Of a stretch of DNA of 64,000 nt, positions 56,748 to 64,000 are shown in pieces (the stretch's first letter is position 1; every line of letters starts with the position of its first letter). The DNA comes from Mesorhizobium xinjiangense (GTDB taxonomy: Bacteria > Pseudomonadota > Alphaproteobacteria > Rhizobiales > Rhizobiaceae). The translations under genes were made by a program, and so were the position numbers. The notes beneath the pieces were generated by a model that did not search any database, was not told the DNA's origin, and saw only the letters and a program-made list of their open reading frames with translations. The stretch is from assembly GCF_009749525.1 (NCBI RefSeq), contig NZ_WOAC01000010.1, forward strand, positions 111,055 through 175,054. The letters are read 5' to 3'.

Positions 56748-58361
56748 ATGAGACATCCGATCGCCGCAGGGCTCGCCCTGCTTCTCATGCAATCGGCCGT
56801 AGCGACGGCCCAGGTTTCCGAGGAAACGGTGAAATCGCTCGGCGCCCCCGACAGGATCGAGACCTCGATCGGCACGCTGGACTTCAAGGACGGCGCGCCG
56901 ACCGCTGAGACCGCGCAAAAGGTGTTCGACGCGCTCGATTTCACGAACGCGCTCAACGTCTACAACAACAGCTTTCGCGGTGCTTCGGCCCTCGGCTTCC
57001 ACAAGGGGCTCCAGAGCATTGGCGCCGACTACAACGACGTCATCATATCGTCCGAACTGGCGGACTCGGCGTCCCTGTTCCTGACCGGTAACGCCGACAC
57101 CGTCTATTATATCTCGGTCGTCGACCTCTCGAAGGGGCCGATGGTGATCGAACAGCCGTCCGATGGCGTGGGCACCATCAACGACATGTGGTTCTCGTGG
57201 ATCATCGACGTCGGATTCCCCGGCCCGGACCGCGGTCTCGGCGGCAAGTACCTGATCGTCGGGCCCGATTACGACGGACCGCTTCCCGAGGGCGGATATT
57301 TCGTCGCTCATTCGAAGACGGACCATATCCTCTACGCCTCGCGCGCCTACCTGGTGAACGACGATCCCAAACCGGCGGTCGAGAACATCAAGGCCAATCT
57401 GAAGATCTATCCCTACGCGGCGGGCGGCTACGGCACCAGCATCGCCGAGGCGCTGACCGGCGCGGTGCGCCTCGGGGAAAATGCGAAGATCCCCGACACC
57501 AAATTCGTCGAGTTCAGTGATGTGTCAATGAACACCATCCCGCCCAGCGATTTTGGCTTCTACGAGTGGATCAACGAGAACGTCCAGGCCGAGCCCGCCA
57601 CCAGCTATGACGTGGAGCTCGCCGGCCAGCTTGCCGCCATCGGCATCGTCAAGGGCAAGGAATTCGCCCCCGACGAGCGGATGAAGAAGATACTCACCGA
57701 TGCCGCCGCCGTCGGCCAGGCTGCCGGCCGGGTGCTGAACTGGCGCCCCTACGCGGTCCACCCGGACTGGGCCTACTACGAGGGATCGCAGTGGGGAAGT
57801 ATGCTCTGGGAGGGCGGCGCCTTCTTCGAGACCCCGCCGCCTGCCTTCGCCGATGGCGAATTCAAGCCACTGCCGCCGACTGGTGCGCGCACCCTCGATT
57901 CGCGCACGGCCTTCTACTACGGCTACACGCTCGACAGCCCCGGCATGATCATGAACATCCCCCGCGTCGGATCGCAGTATCTGATGAATTTCCTCGATCC
58001 CGCGGGTGATGTGTTCGACGGCGCGAAGACCTACAAGGTGACGCTGCCCAAGGACATTCCGGCCGAGGCGTTCTGGTCGCTCACGCTCTACGACAACCAG
58101 ACCCGCTCGATGCTGGCGACGCCCCAGAAGTACCCGCGCGCCGGCAGCCAGAGCTATCCCTCGCCGGCGGCGACGGCAGCCGAGGACGGCTCCACCACCG
58201 TCTGGTTCGCGCCCGAGCAGCCCGACGGCGTGGATCGCGGCAACTGGATCCAGACCGACCCCGAAAAGGGCTGGTTCACCATCCTGCGCCTCTACAGCCC
58301 GCTGCCGTCGTTCTTCGATAAGAGCTGGCGTCCGAGCGAGATCGAGCTGGTCCAGCAGTAG
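56748..58361 (+). CDS. DUF1254/DUF1214 exported protein, copy 1
   Basis: 537 residues with a signal peptide of about 21 residues (ATA). The DUF1254 domain (about 50-180) includes NADTVYYISVVDLSKGPMVIE. The C-terminal DUF1214 domain (about 400-530) includes FWSLTLYDNQTRSML and ends DKSWRPSEIELVQQ. CAGGAG precedes the ATG at 56748. The molecular function is not established. It is the first of three paralogues in this segment. Confidence 0.92.
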   Translation: MRHPIAAGLALLLMQSAVATAQVSEETVKSLGAPDRIETSIGTLDFKDGAPTAETAQKVFDALDFTNALNVYNNSFRGASALGFHKGLQSIGADYNDVIISSELADSASLFLTGNADTVYYISVVDLSKGPMVIEQPSDGVGTINDMWFSWIIDVGFPGPDRGLGGKYLIVGPDYDGPLPEGGYFVAHSKTDHILYASRAYLVNDDPKPAVENIKANLKIYPYAAGGYGTSIAEALTGAVRLGENAKIPDTKFVEFSDVSMNTIPPSDFGFYEWINENVQAEPATSYDVELAGQLAAIGIVKGKEFAPDERMKKILTDAAAVGQAAGRVLNWRPYAVHPDWAYYEGSQWGSMLWEGGAFFETPPPAFADGEFKPLPPTGARTLDSRTAFYYGYTLDSPGMIMNIPRVGSQYLMNFLDPAGDVFDGAKTYKVTLPKDIPAEAFWSLTLYDNQTRSMLATPQKYPRAGSQSYPSPAATAAEDGSTTVWFAPEQPDGVDRGNWIQTDPEKGWFTILRLYSPLPSFFDKSWRPSEIELVQQ

Positions 58362-58462
58362 AGCTGGTTAATGCGGTGCCGGCGGCGGACGTCGGCACCG
58401 CACCGGTGGTCATGCCGATCACCAGCAAATGCAGGCGGACGAAATATATTGGAGATCGAAAC

Positions 58463-60010
58463 ATGAAACCCCCAAGCAACCCTGCTTCAGACGGCAGGCC
58501 TCTCGCGACCAAACTCGCGGTCGCTCTGCTCACCTCAGCCCTTGTCGCCGTGGGGTCGCTGCAGCTGGCGGCGGCGGATGTCACGGAAGCGGAACTGGGG
58601 TCGATCTCGATCCCCGACAAGGTCGACACTTCGATCGGCACGTTGGAGTTCTTTGACGGCGTACCAATCGGCAACACGACCCAGGCCGTTTACGACAACC
58701 TCGACAGAATGCGCGCCACCGACGTCTTTCTGGACAATCTCGGCGCCGTGTCGGTCTACAGCCTTCTCGACGGGTTTGCCAGGGCAGGCGCGGACGCGCC
58801 GAACAAGGTCGCGTTCTTCCCACAGTTGTTGGATTCGGCGACCGTCATGGTGACGCCCAACACCTCGACGCTCTACGCGTGGTCCGGCACCGACCTGGCG
58901 AACGACGGGCCAACGGTCATCGAAGTGCCGCCCGGGATGCTTGGCTTTCTCGACGATGCCTGGCAGAGATTTGTCGGCAATATCGGCATCACCGGTCCTG
59001 ACAAAGGCAAGGGCGGCAAGTACCTCGTGCTTCCCCCGGGCTATTCGGGCGACGTGCCGGACGGGTATTTCCTGCTCAAGCCCCCGACCAACAAGAACTT
59101 CCTGTTCCTGCGCGGCTCAATCAAGGACGGCCTCAAGCCGGCGGTCCAGAACATCACCTCGGGCGTCAAGATTTACCCGTTGAAAGACGCCGGCAATCCC
59201 TCGCCGACTGAATTCGTCGACATGTCCGGGAAAGGCTTCAACACCGTTTTCCCGAACGACCTGAAATACTTCCAAATCCTCGACGCGATAATCCAGCACG
59301 AGCCGATCGATGCGATCGGGCCCGAAACGCGCGGTGAGATCGCTTCGATCGGTATCGTCAAGGGCCAGAAGTTCGAGCCCGACGACCGGATGAAGAAGCT
59401 GTTGACCGAAGCAGGCACGCTCGGCAACGCAACCGCGCGCGTCATCACCGCCTATCCTCGCATCGGTGGGGTCCAGATCTATCCCGACACCGACAGTTCC
59501 TGGATAATGGGATTTGCGAACAAGAACACCTCGTTCGAGGCGGATGGGGCCATGGGCCTCTCTGCGCGGCTTCTGTTCTACTTCAATGCTGCCGGCGTTA
59601 CGCCGGCCATGGCGGTGACGAAAGCTGGTGCCGGGTCCGACTACGCCCTGGCCAGTCTCGATGCCGACAAGAAGCCGCTTGACGGGTCCAAGACCTATAG
59701 GCTGCATCTACCGCCGAACGTGCCGGTGAACGATTTCTGGGCCGTCACGATGTACGATACCCAAACCCGCTCGCAACTCCAGACGAGCCAGAAGTTCCCG
59801 ACTGTCGGCAGCCAGACCGACGGCATGATCAAGAACGCTGACGGCTCCTACGATGTGTATTTCGCGCCCGAGGCGCCGGAAGGCAAGGAAGGCAACTGGC
59901 TTCAGACCATCCCCGGCAAGAGCTGGTTCGTGCTCCTGCGGATGTACGGGCCATTGGAGCCCTGGATCGACAAGACCTGGCGGCCCTCCGAGATAGAGCT
60001 GGTGCAATAG
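58463..60010 (+). CDS. DUF1254/DUF1214 exported protein, copy 2
   Basis: 515 residues with a signal peptide (about 1-37, ending LAAADV), DUF1254 (NTSTLYAWSGTDLANDGPTVIE) and DUF1214 (FWAVTMYDTQTRSQL, ending DKTWRPSEIELVQ). It is paralogous to the preceding gene but clearly diverged. TTGGAGATCG precedes the ATG at 58463. Tandem copies with different cores suggest different ligands or partners (inference). Confidence 0.92.
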   Translation: MKPPSNPASDGRPLATKLAVALLTSALVAVGSLQLAAADVTEAELGSISIPDKVDTSIGTLEFFDGVPIGNTTQAVYDNLDRMRATDVFLDNLGAVSVYSLLDGFARAGADAPNKVAFFPQLLDSATVMVTPNTSTLYAWSGTDLANDGPTVIEVPPGMLGFLDDAWQRFVGNIGITGPDKGKGGKYLVLPPGYSGDVPDGYFLLKPPTNKNFLFLRGSIKDGLKPAVQNITSGVKIYPLKDAGNPSPTEFVDMSGKGFNTVFPNDLKYFQILDAIIQHEPIDAIGPETRGEIASIGIVKGQKFEPDDRMKKLLTEAGTLGNATARVITAYPRIGGVQIYPDTDSSWIMGFANKNTSFEADGAMGLSARLLFYFNAAGVTPAMAVTKAGAGSDYALASLDADKKPLDGSKTYRLHLPPNVPVNDFWAVTMYDTQTRSQLQTSQKFPTVGSQTDGMIKNADGSYDVYFAPEAPEGKEGNWLQTIPGKSWFVLLRMYGPLEPWIDKTWRPSEIELVQ

Positions 60011-60126
60011 ATGGAAGGCGCGGCTGAGATGCGGATCGGGCCGACGGCTTTCTGCGCCCTCGCACCCCAGCCGCGTCGCGCCCGAGGCTTGAGCCGGACT
60101 GCTACGAACATGGAGGAGAGACCACG

Positions 60127-61149
60127 ATGACGTTTCATTCATCGCACATCCGCCGCGCCATCCCGGTGCTAATCGCGGGCATTCTGCTCGCCGCACCGGC
60201 AGCGGCACAGACCGACCCGCTGCCATCCTGGAACGACGGTGCGAACAAGCAGGCGATCATTGCCTTCGTCGAGGCGGTCACCGAGGAGGGCGGCCCTGAC
60301 TACGTGGCCCCCGGCGACCGCATCGCCACCTTCGACAACGACGGCACGCTTTGGCCCTCGCACCCGATTTACACCCAGCTCGCCTTTGCGATCGACCGGC
60401 TCAAGGCGATGGCGCCCGAGCATCCCGAATGGAAGAGCACCGAGCCGTTCAAGTTCGCGCTCGAGAACGACATGGAGGCCCTGGCCAAGGGCGGAGAGAA
60501 GGGGGGCATGAAGATCATCGCGGCCACCCATGCCGGGATGAGCACCGCGGATTTCGAGAAGATCGTCACCGACTGGTACAAGACGGCCAAACACCCGAGA
60601 TTCGACCGCCCCTACACCGATCTCGCCTACCAGCCGATGCTCGATCTGATGGACTACCTGCGCGCCAACGACTTCAAGACCTTCATCGTCTCGGGTGGCG
60701 GCATCGAGTTCATGCGGCCGATGACCGAGGCGGTCTACGGCATTCCGACCGAGCAGGTCGTCGGCTCTTCGATCAAGACCAGGTTCGAGAAGGTCGACGG
60801 CAAGCCGGTGCTGATGCGTCTCCCCGAGGTCGCGTTCGACGACAACGAAGGCGGCAAGCCAGTTGGCATAAACGCGCATATCGGCAAGCGCCCGATTGCC
60901 GCCTTCGGCAACACCGATGGGGACAGCCAGATGCTGGAATGGACGGCAGCCGGCGACGGCAAACGCTTGATGATGCTGGTCTTTCATGACGACGCGGAGC
61001 GGGAGTACACCTACGGGCCCGCGAATGGCGAGCCGGATACGCATTTCGGCGCCTTCACCCAGGCGCTGATGGATAAAGCCACCAGGAGAGGCTGGAATGT
61101 GATCAGCATGAAGAACGACTGGGCGACGATCTTTCCGCCGGTGAAGTGA
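60127..61149 (+). CDS. Exported HAD-superfamily phosphatase
   Basis: 340 residues with a signal peptide ending AAA (about 1-27). HAD motif I is FDNDGTLW with catalytic D70 and D72, motif II IVSGGG, and motif IV FGNTDGDSQML. It resembles phosphoserine-phosphatase-type HAD enzymes but is exported to the periplasm. It lies between DUF1254 copies 2 and 3, pointing to a shared role. Confidence 0.88.
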   Translation: MTFHSSHIRRAIPVLIAGILLAAPAAAQTDPLPSWNDGANKQAIIAFVEAVTEEGGPDYVAPGDRIATFDNDGTLWPSHPIYTQLAFAIDRLKAMAPEHPEWKSTEPFKFALENDMEALAKGGEKGGMKIIAATHAGMSTADFEKIVTDWYKTAKHPRFDRPYTDLAYQPMLDLMDYLRANDFKTFIVSGGGIEFMRPMTEAVYGIPTEQVVGSSIKTRFEKVDGKPVLMRLPEVAFDDNEGGKPVGINAHIGKRPIAAFGNTDGDSQMLEWTAAGDGKRLMMLVFHDDAEREYTYGPANGEPDTHFGAFTQALMDKATRRGWNVISMKNDWATIFPPVK

Positions 61150-61403
61150 GGCAAATATCTCCAACGCCGGCAAGTGGCAGCAACTTGCAGGTCTTGCCAC
61201 CACAATCTCGGTTCGGGCGACTTGATGGTAAGCCGGACAAGATCGCAACGTTTTGGCAGTATGAATGGATATCGACGCCGAACAACCGGAACATCTTCTT
61301 CCGCGATTGCGCCCAGGGCTCCCGAGTTGCCCCACAGCTCGAACCGATTCGATAGCTCATTGAACAATAAAGCCTTGGAGCCGCTTCCGCCGATGCGCCG
61401 AAG

Positions 61404-62099
61404 ATGAAAATGACGACGCCGATACCGGAGGCGATCACCACGCTGGAAAGCGTCGATACGCGTCTCGGGACGCTGAAATTCTTCGACGGCTTCCCGGACG
61501 ATGCTACCTCCGAAAAGATTTACGACAACCTCGACTTCATGCGTGGCGTCGAGGCCTTCCTCAACGCCATACCGGGGGCATCCATCGAAGCTTTCCGGAT
61601 TGGCCTTGCCAGCCAGGGCGCCGACAACAACCAGTCCATCCTGGTCTTTGAAGACCTGATGGACTCGCATTCGCTGTTCTTGACCGGGAACACCGAGAGT
61701 ATCTACAACCTGATGTGGCTCGACACCAAGGCCGGACCGCTGGTGGTCGAGACGCCGCCGAACATTCTCGGCTTCATCGACAGCCACTGGTTCGAATATG
61801 TCGGCGATGTCGGCAATGCCGGCTCGGACAAGGGCAAGGGCGGCAAGTACCTGCTGTTGCCTCCGGGCTATGACGGCACGGTGCCGGACGGCTATTTCGT
61901 GATGCGGTCGCCGACCTATGGCAACCTGCTGTTCTACAGGGGCTTCCTCGAAGACGGCAGCACCAGGACGGCCGTCGAAAACACCAGGAAATACCTCAAG
62001 GTGTATAACCTGTCGGAAGCCGACAATCCGCCGCCCATGAAGTTCGTCAACGGCTCTCGGGTCCTAGACTCAAGCCGTTACGCAAAGGACAGCTTTTGA
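61404..62099 (+). pseudogene. Truncated DUF1254 protein, copy 3
   Basis: 231 residues matching only the DUF1254 half of copies 1 and 2: TRLGTLKFFDGFPDDATSEKIYDNLD and NTESIYNLMWLDTKAGPLVVE, then KGKGGKYLLLPPGYDG. Similarity ends near MKFVNGS at about 62055, and the last 15 residues look unrelated. It lacks DUF1214 and a recognisable signal peptide (frame starts MKMTTPIPEAITTLES). The 3' end was probably replaced by the adjacent accessory DNA. Confidence 0.8.
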
Positions 62100-62170
62100 G
62101 AAGCGCCATGAATGTCGCGTGATGGCGGATAGTTGAATGTCAAATTAATTCGAAGGCCACCGCGAGTCGG

Positions 62171-62308
62171 TGCACTTACGGCGACCAGCGGGCGATGATA
62201 GCTGCGCGGCTGACGACGCTACAACGAGGCCAGAGGGCCGACAGGGTAGAAGGATCAATTGATCTTTCTACGGCGGCACAGATCCTCAACGTGTCTGGGA
62301 GACATTAG
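62171..62308 (+). pseudogene. ParB-like/phage-type DNA-binding protein fragment
   Basis: One frame reads TYGDQRAMIAARLTTLQRGQRADRVEG, then LSTAAQILNVSGRH and stop. This resembles the middle of ParB-like proteins and phage methyltransferase-associated proteins, where AARLATLxxGxR and AAxxLNVSxRSV recur. Both ends are missing. Confidence 0.4.
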
Positions 62309-62807
62309 AAAGCCGGCGAGCGAAGGGGCTTGACGCCCGCCAGCCAAGTTGCGAGCTCCAACAGTTCGCAACAGACACGTGCACTAGTCTGGCGAAACTA
62401 GCAAGGGACTTTGAGAAAGAATGAAAATGTCCCGGCCGGGCAAAGCGCGTCCGGGACAAATGCAGCAGGCGCATGCGGGGGCAATTGGGCCTGCTTAGGC
62501 ACATGAAGATACGCCCGCCGTTGACGGTGGTCGCCTTGGCCTTTTGGATGATGCGCGCGGTGCCTATCTCGGCCTCACGCCAGGACCTTGCAGACCGGCG
62601 AAGTCCGTCGAAGCGGTCGCATCTCGAAGCGCGGCAACAAGCCAACCGAAATCCGGCTCCAGAAACACAACAGGTGCCTCCAATCCCCCCGGCTGGTACT
62701 GCGGCTGGAAAAAACTCCCGTCGAACGTCGGGGCCATTCGAACGACGGGAGGCGTAGTTGGTGAGGCATCACCGGTTAGAGGTGGTGCCGGTTTCTGAGA
62801 CAGGGGC
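62309..62807. other. Accessory DNA without an intact gene
   Basis: No frame here has convincing family similarity. A perfect hairpin, TGTCCCGG (62428-62435) with CCGGGACA (62451-62458) and a 15-base loop, is the only clear structure. Confidence 0.45.
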
Positions 62808-62843
62808 TTAAGGTGGATCGATCGATGAAAAGGACGATCCAGC

Positions 62844-63125
62844 ATGAAGACACGCAGACGGTTTACGGCCGAGTTCAAGGCCAAGGTCGCACTTGAGGCG
62901 ATCCGCGGCGAGCGGACGATTTCGGAGCTGGCGACGAAGCACCAGCTTCATCCCAACCAGATCACCCAGTGGAAACGGCAAGCCATCGAGAACCTGGCCA
63001 AGGCGTTCGACGACAAGGCTTCCGATGCCCAGGCCGGCCGGGAAGCCGAGGTGACGAAGCTACACGCCAAGATCGGTCAGCTTGTCGTCGAGCGGGATTT
63101 TTTGGCCAAGGCCTTCGATCGCTGA
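62844..63125 (+). CDS. IS3-family transposase OrfA
   Basis: 93 residues with a helix-turn-helix (FTAEFKAKVALEAIRGERTI, then LATKHQLHPNQITQWKRQAIE) and a leucine-zipper-like C-terminal region (VTKLHAKIGQLVVERDFL). It binds the terminal repeats. A run of six T at 63098-63103 near its end allows a -1 shift into OrfB, giving ERDFFGQGLR as the junction. Confidence 0.92.
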   Translation: MKTRRRFTAEFKAKVALEAIRGERTISELATKHQLHPNQITQWKRQAIENLAKAFDDKASDAQAGREAEVTKLHAKIGQLVVERDFLAKAFDR

Positions 63126-63142
63126 GCCTGGATCGGAGGAGA

Positions 63143-63979
63143 ATGATGATTGATCCCGATCACAACCGGCTCTCGATCCGCCGCCAGTGCGAACTGGTCT
63201 CGATCTCGCGGGCGTCGTTCTACCGACAGCCGGCGGGCGAGACGCCTGAGAACTTGGAACTGATGCGCATCATCGACGAGGCCTTCATGGAAATGCCTTG
63301 GTATGGCTCCAGGCAGATGGCGCGGCACCTGCGGCGTCAAGGCTGGTGCGTCGGCCGCAAGCGGGTCCGACGGCTGATGCGCAAGATCGGGCTGTCGCCG
63401 ATCTATCAGGCTCCGAAGACCAGTGAGCCGCATCCCCAGCACCGCATCTATCCCTACCTGCTGCGGCATCTGGCTATCGAGCGGCCCGATCAGGTCTGGT
63501 GTGCGGACGTAACCTACATCCCGATGCGGCGCGGCTTCCTCTATCTTGTCGCTATCATGGACTGGTTCAGCCGCAAGGTGCTGGCCTGGCGGCTGTCGAA
63601 CACGATGGAAGCCGACTTCTGCGTCGCCGCGCTCGAAGAGGCGATCGCCCGGCACGGCAAGCCCGACATCTTCAACACGGATCAGGGAAGCCAGTTCACC
63701 AGCTTCGCCTTCACGGCCACGCTGAAGGACGCCGGCATCCGCATCTCCATGGACGGACGCGGCCGCTGGATGGACAACGTCTTCATCGAGCGGCTGTGGC
63801 GCAGCCTCAAATACGAATGCGTCTTCCTCAGCGCTTTCGAGACGGGAAGCGAGGCCCGCAACGGCATCGGTTCCTGGATGGACTATTACAACCGGCGACG
63901 CCCGCACTCGACCTTCGCCGGCAGGACACCCGACGAGGTCTATGCTACGGCAGAAACGACGGAGCGACTGGCGGCGTAA
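63143..63979 (+). CDS. IS3-family transposase OrfB
   Basis: 278 residues from the ATG at 63143 (GGAGGAGA upstream). The frame is open back to 62969, allowing fusion to OrfA by a -1 frameshift. DDE catalytic residues: D in WCADVTYIP, D in FNTDQGSQF, and E in FIERLWRSLKYE. The C-terminus RRPHSTFAGRTPDEVY is family-typical. Apparently intact. Confidence 0.92.
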   Translation: MMIDPDHNRLSIRRQCELVSISRASFYRQPAGETPENLELMRIIDEAFMEMPWYGSRQMARHLRRQGWCVGRKRVRRLMRKIGLSPIYQAPKTSEPHPQHRIYPYLLRHLAIERPDQVWCADVTYIPMRRGFLYLVAIMDWFSRKVLAWRLSNTMEADFCVAALEEAIARHGKPDIFNTDQGSQFTSFAFTATLKDAGIRISMDGRGRWMDNVFIERLWRSLKYECVFLSAFETGSEARNGIGSWMDYYNRRRPHSTFAGRTPDEVYATAETTERLAA

Positions 63980-64000
63980 AACGAACCCGATCCACCTTAG

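Larger units (their letters stand above)
62808..64000 (+). mobile_element. IS3-family insertion sequence
   Basis: Two overlapping transposase frames lie between imperfect terminal repeats: TTAAGGTGGATCG at 62808-62820 and CGATCCACCTTAG at 63988-64000, sharing 12 bp. The element may extend a few bases past the window edge on the right and to a TG at 62796 on the left. The order OrfA then OrfB with a -1 shift is typical of IS3. Confidence 0.88.

Overview
The window is GC-rich DNA of an alphaproteobacterium, most likely order Hyphomicrobiales (rhizobial and Phyllobacteriaceae-like). The evidence is an oxygen-sensing FixL-FixJ-FixK cascade, a ccoNOQP-fixIS cbb3 oxidase locus, an NnrR/NsrR nitric-oxide regulon, and protein sequences of rhizobial type. 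Nothing in the window fixes the genus.

About 0-50.6 kb is one dense low-oxygen and nitrogen-oxide physiology block. Left to right it holds: a frameshifted cytochrome c and a CBS remnant; ftsH; a CopB-type ATPase; the cbb3 oxidase genes ccoNOQP with a small membrane protein, a DUF2189 protein, fixI and fixS; nsrR with a membrane protein and a truncated haemoglobin; a third metal ATPase; an oxygen-independent coproporphyrinogen oxidase (HemN); a DUF1858 protein; an NnrR-type regulator; pseudoazurin; nnrS; copper nitrite reductase nirK; a complete arginine deiminase operon; cytochrome c plus universal stress protein; phosphoketolase, acetate kinase and glucan phosphorylase; a CBS-BON protein and a second universal stress protein; an AI-2E family permease; an ADP-forming acyl-CoA synthetase fused to a GNAT domain; a flavodoxin-fold oxidoreductase; an exonuclease-CBS-DUF294 fusion; fixL, fixJ, a lone receiver protein and fixK; an SDR and a P2-type cation ATPase.

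The block is tied together by at least fifteen 14-bp TTG-N8-CAA (FNR/FixK/NnrR-type) sites lying mostly 45-125 bp before start codons, often as pairs between divergent genes. The inferred circuit is FixL/FixJ sensing oxygen, FixJ switching on fixK, and FixK/NnrR switching on respiration (cbb3, NirK), haem synthesis, and three routes of substrate-level ATP formation: carbamate kinase, acetate kinase and ADP-forming acyl-CoA synthetase.

At about 50.6-52.2 kb a remnant of a P-loop ATPase is followed by a tyrosine integrase and then a 45-bp 3' fragment of an initiator tRNA-Met gene without its 5' half. The orientation of this fragment puts an integrated element to its left, so the low-oxygen block may be, or may lie in, a genomic island.

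The right part (52.2-64 kb) is accessory DNA: decayed antitoxin, transposase and ProQ/FinO remnants, a CadC/cyclase-like TPR regulator, a set of exported proteins (a Tat-type protein, two full DUF1254 proteins, a HAD phosphatase and a truncated third DUF1254 copy), a ParB-like fragment and an IS3-family insertion sequence at the window edge. Four reading frames (cytochrome c, CBS, acyl-CoA synthetase N-terminus, ProQ) are each broken by one base, which suggests either gene decay or consensus errors in the assembly.
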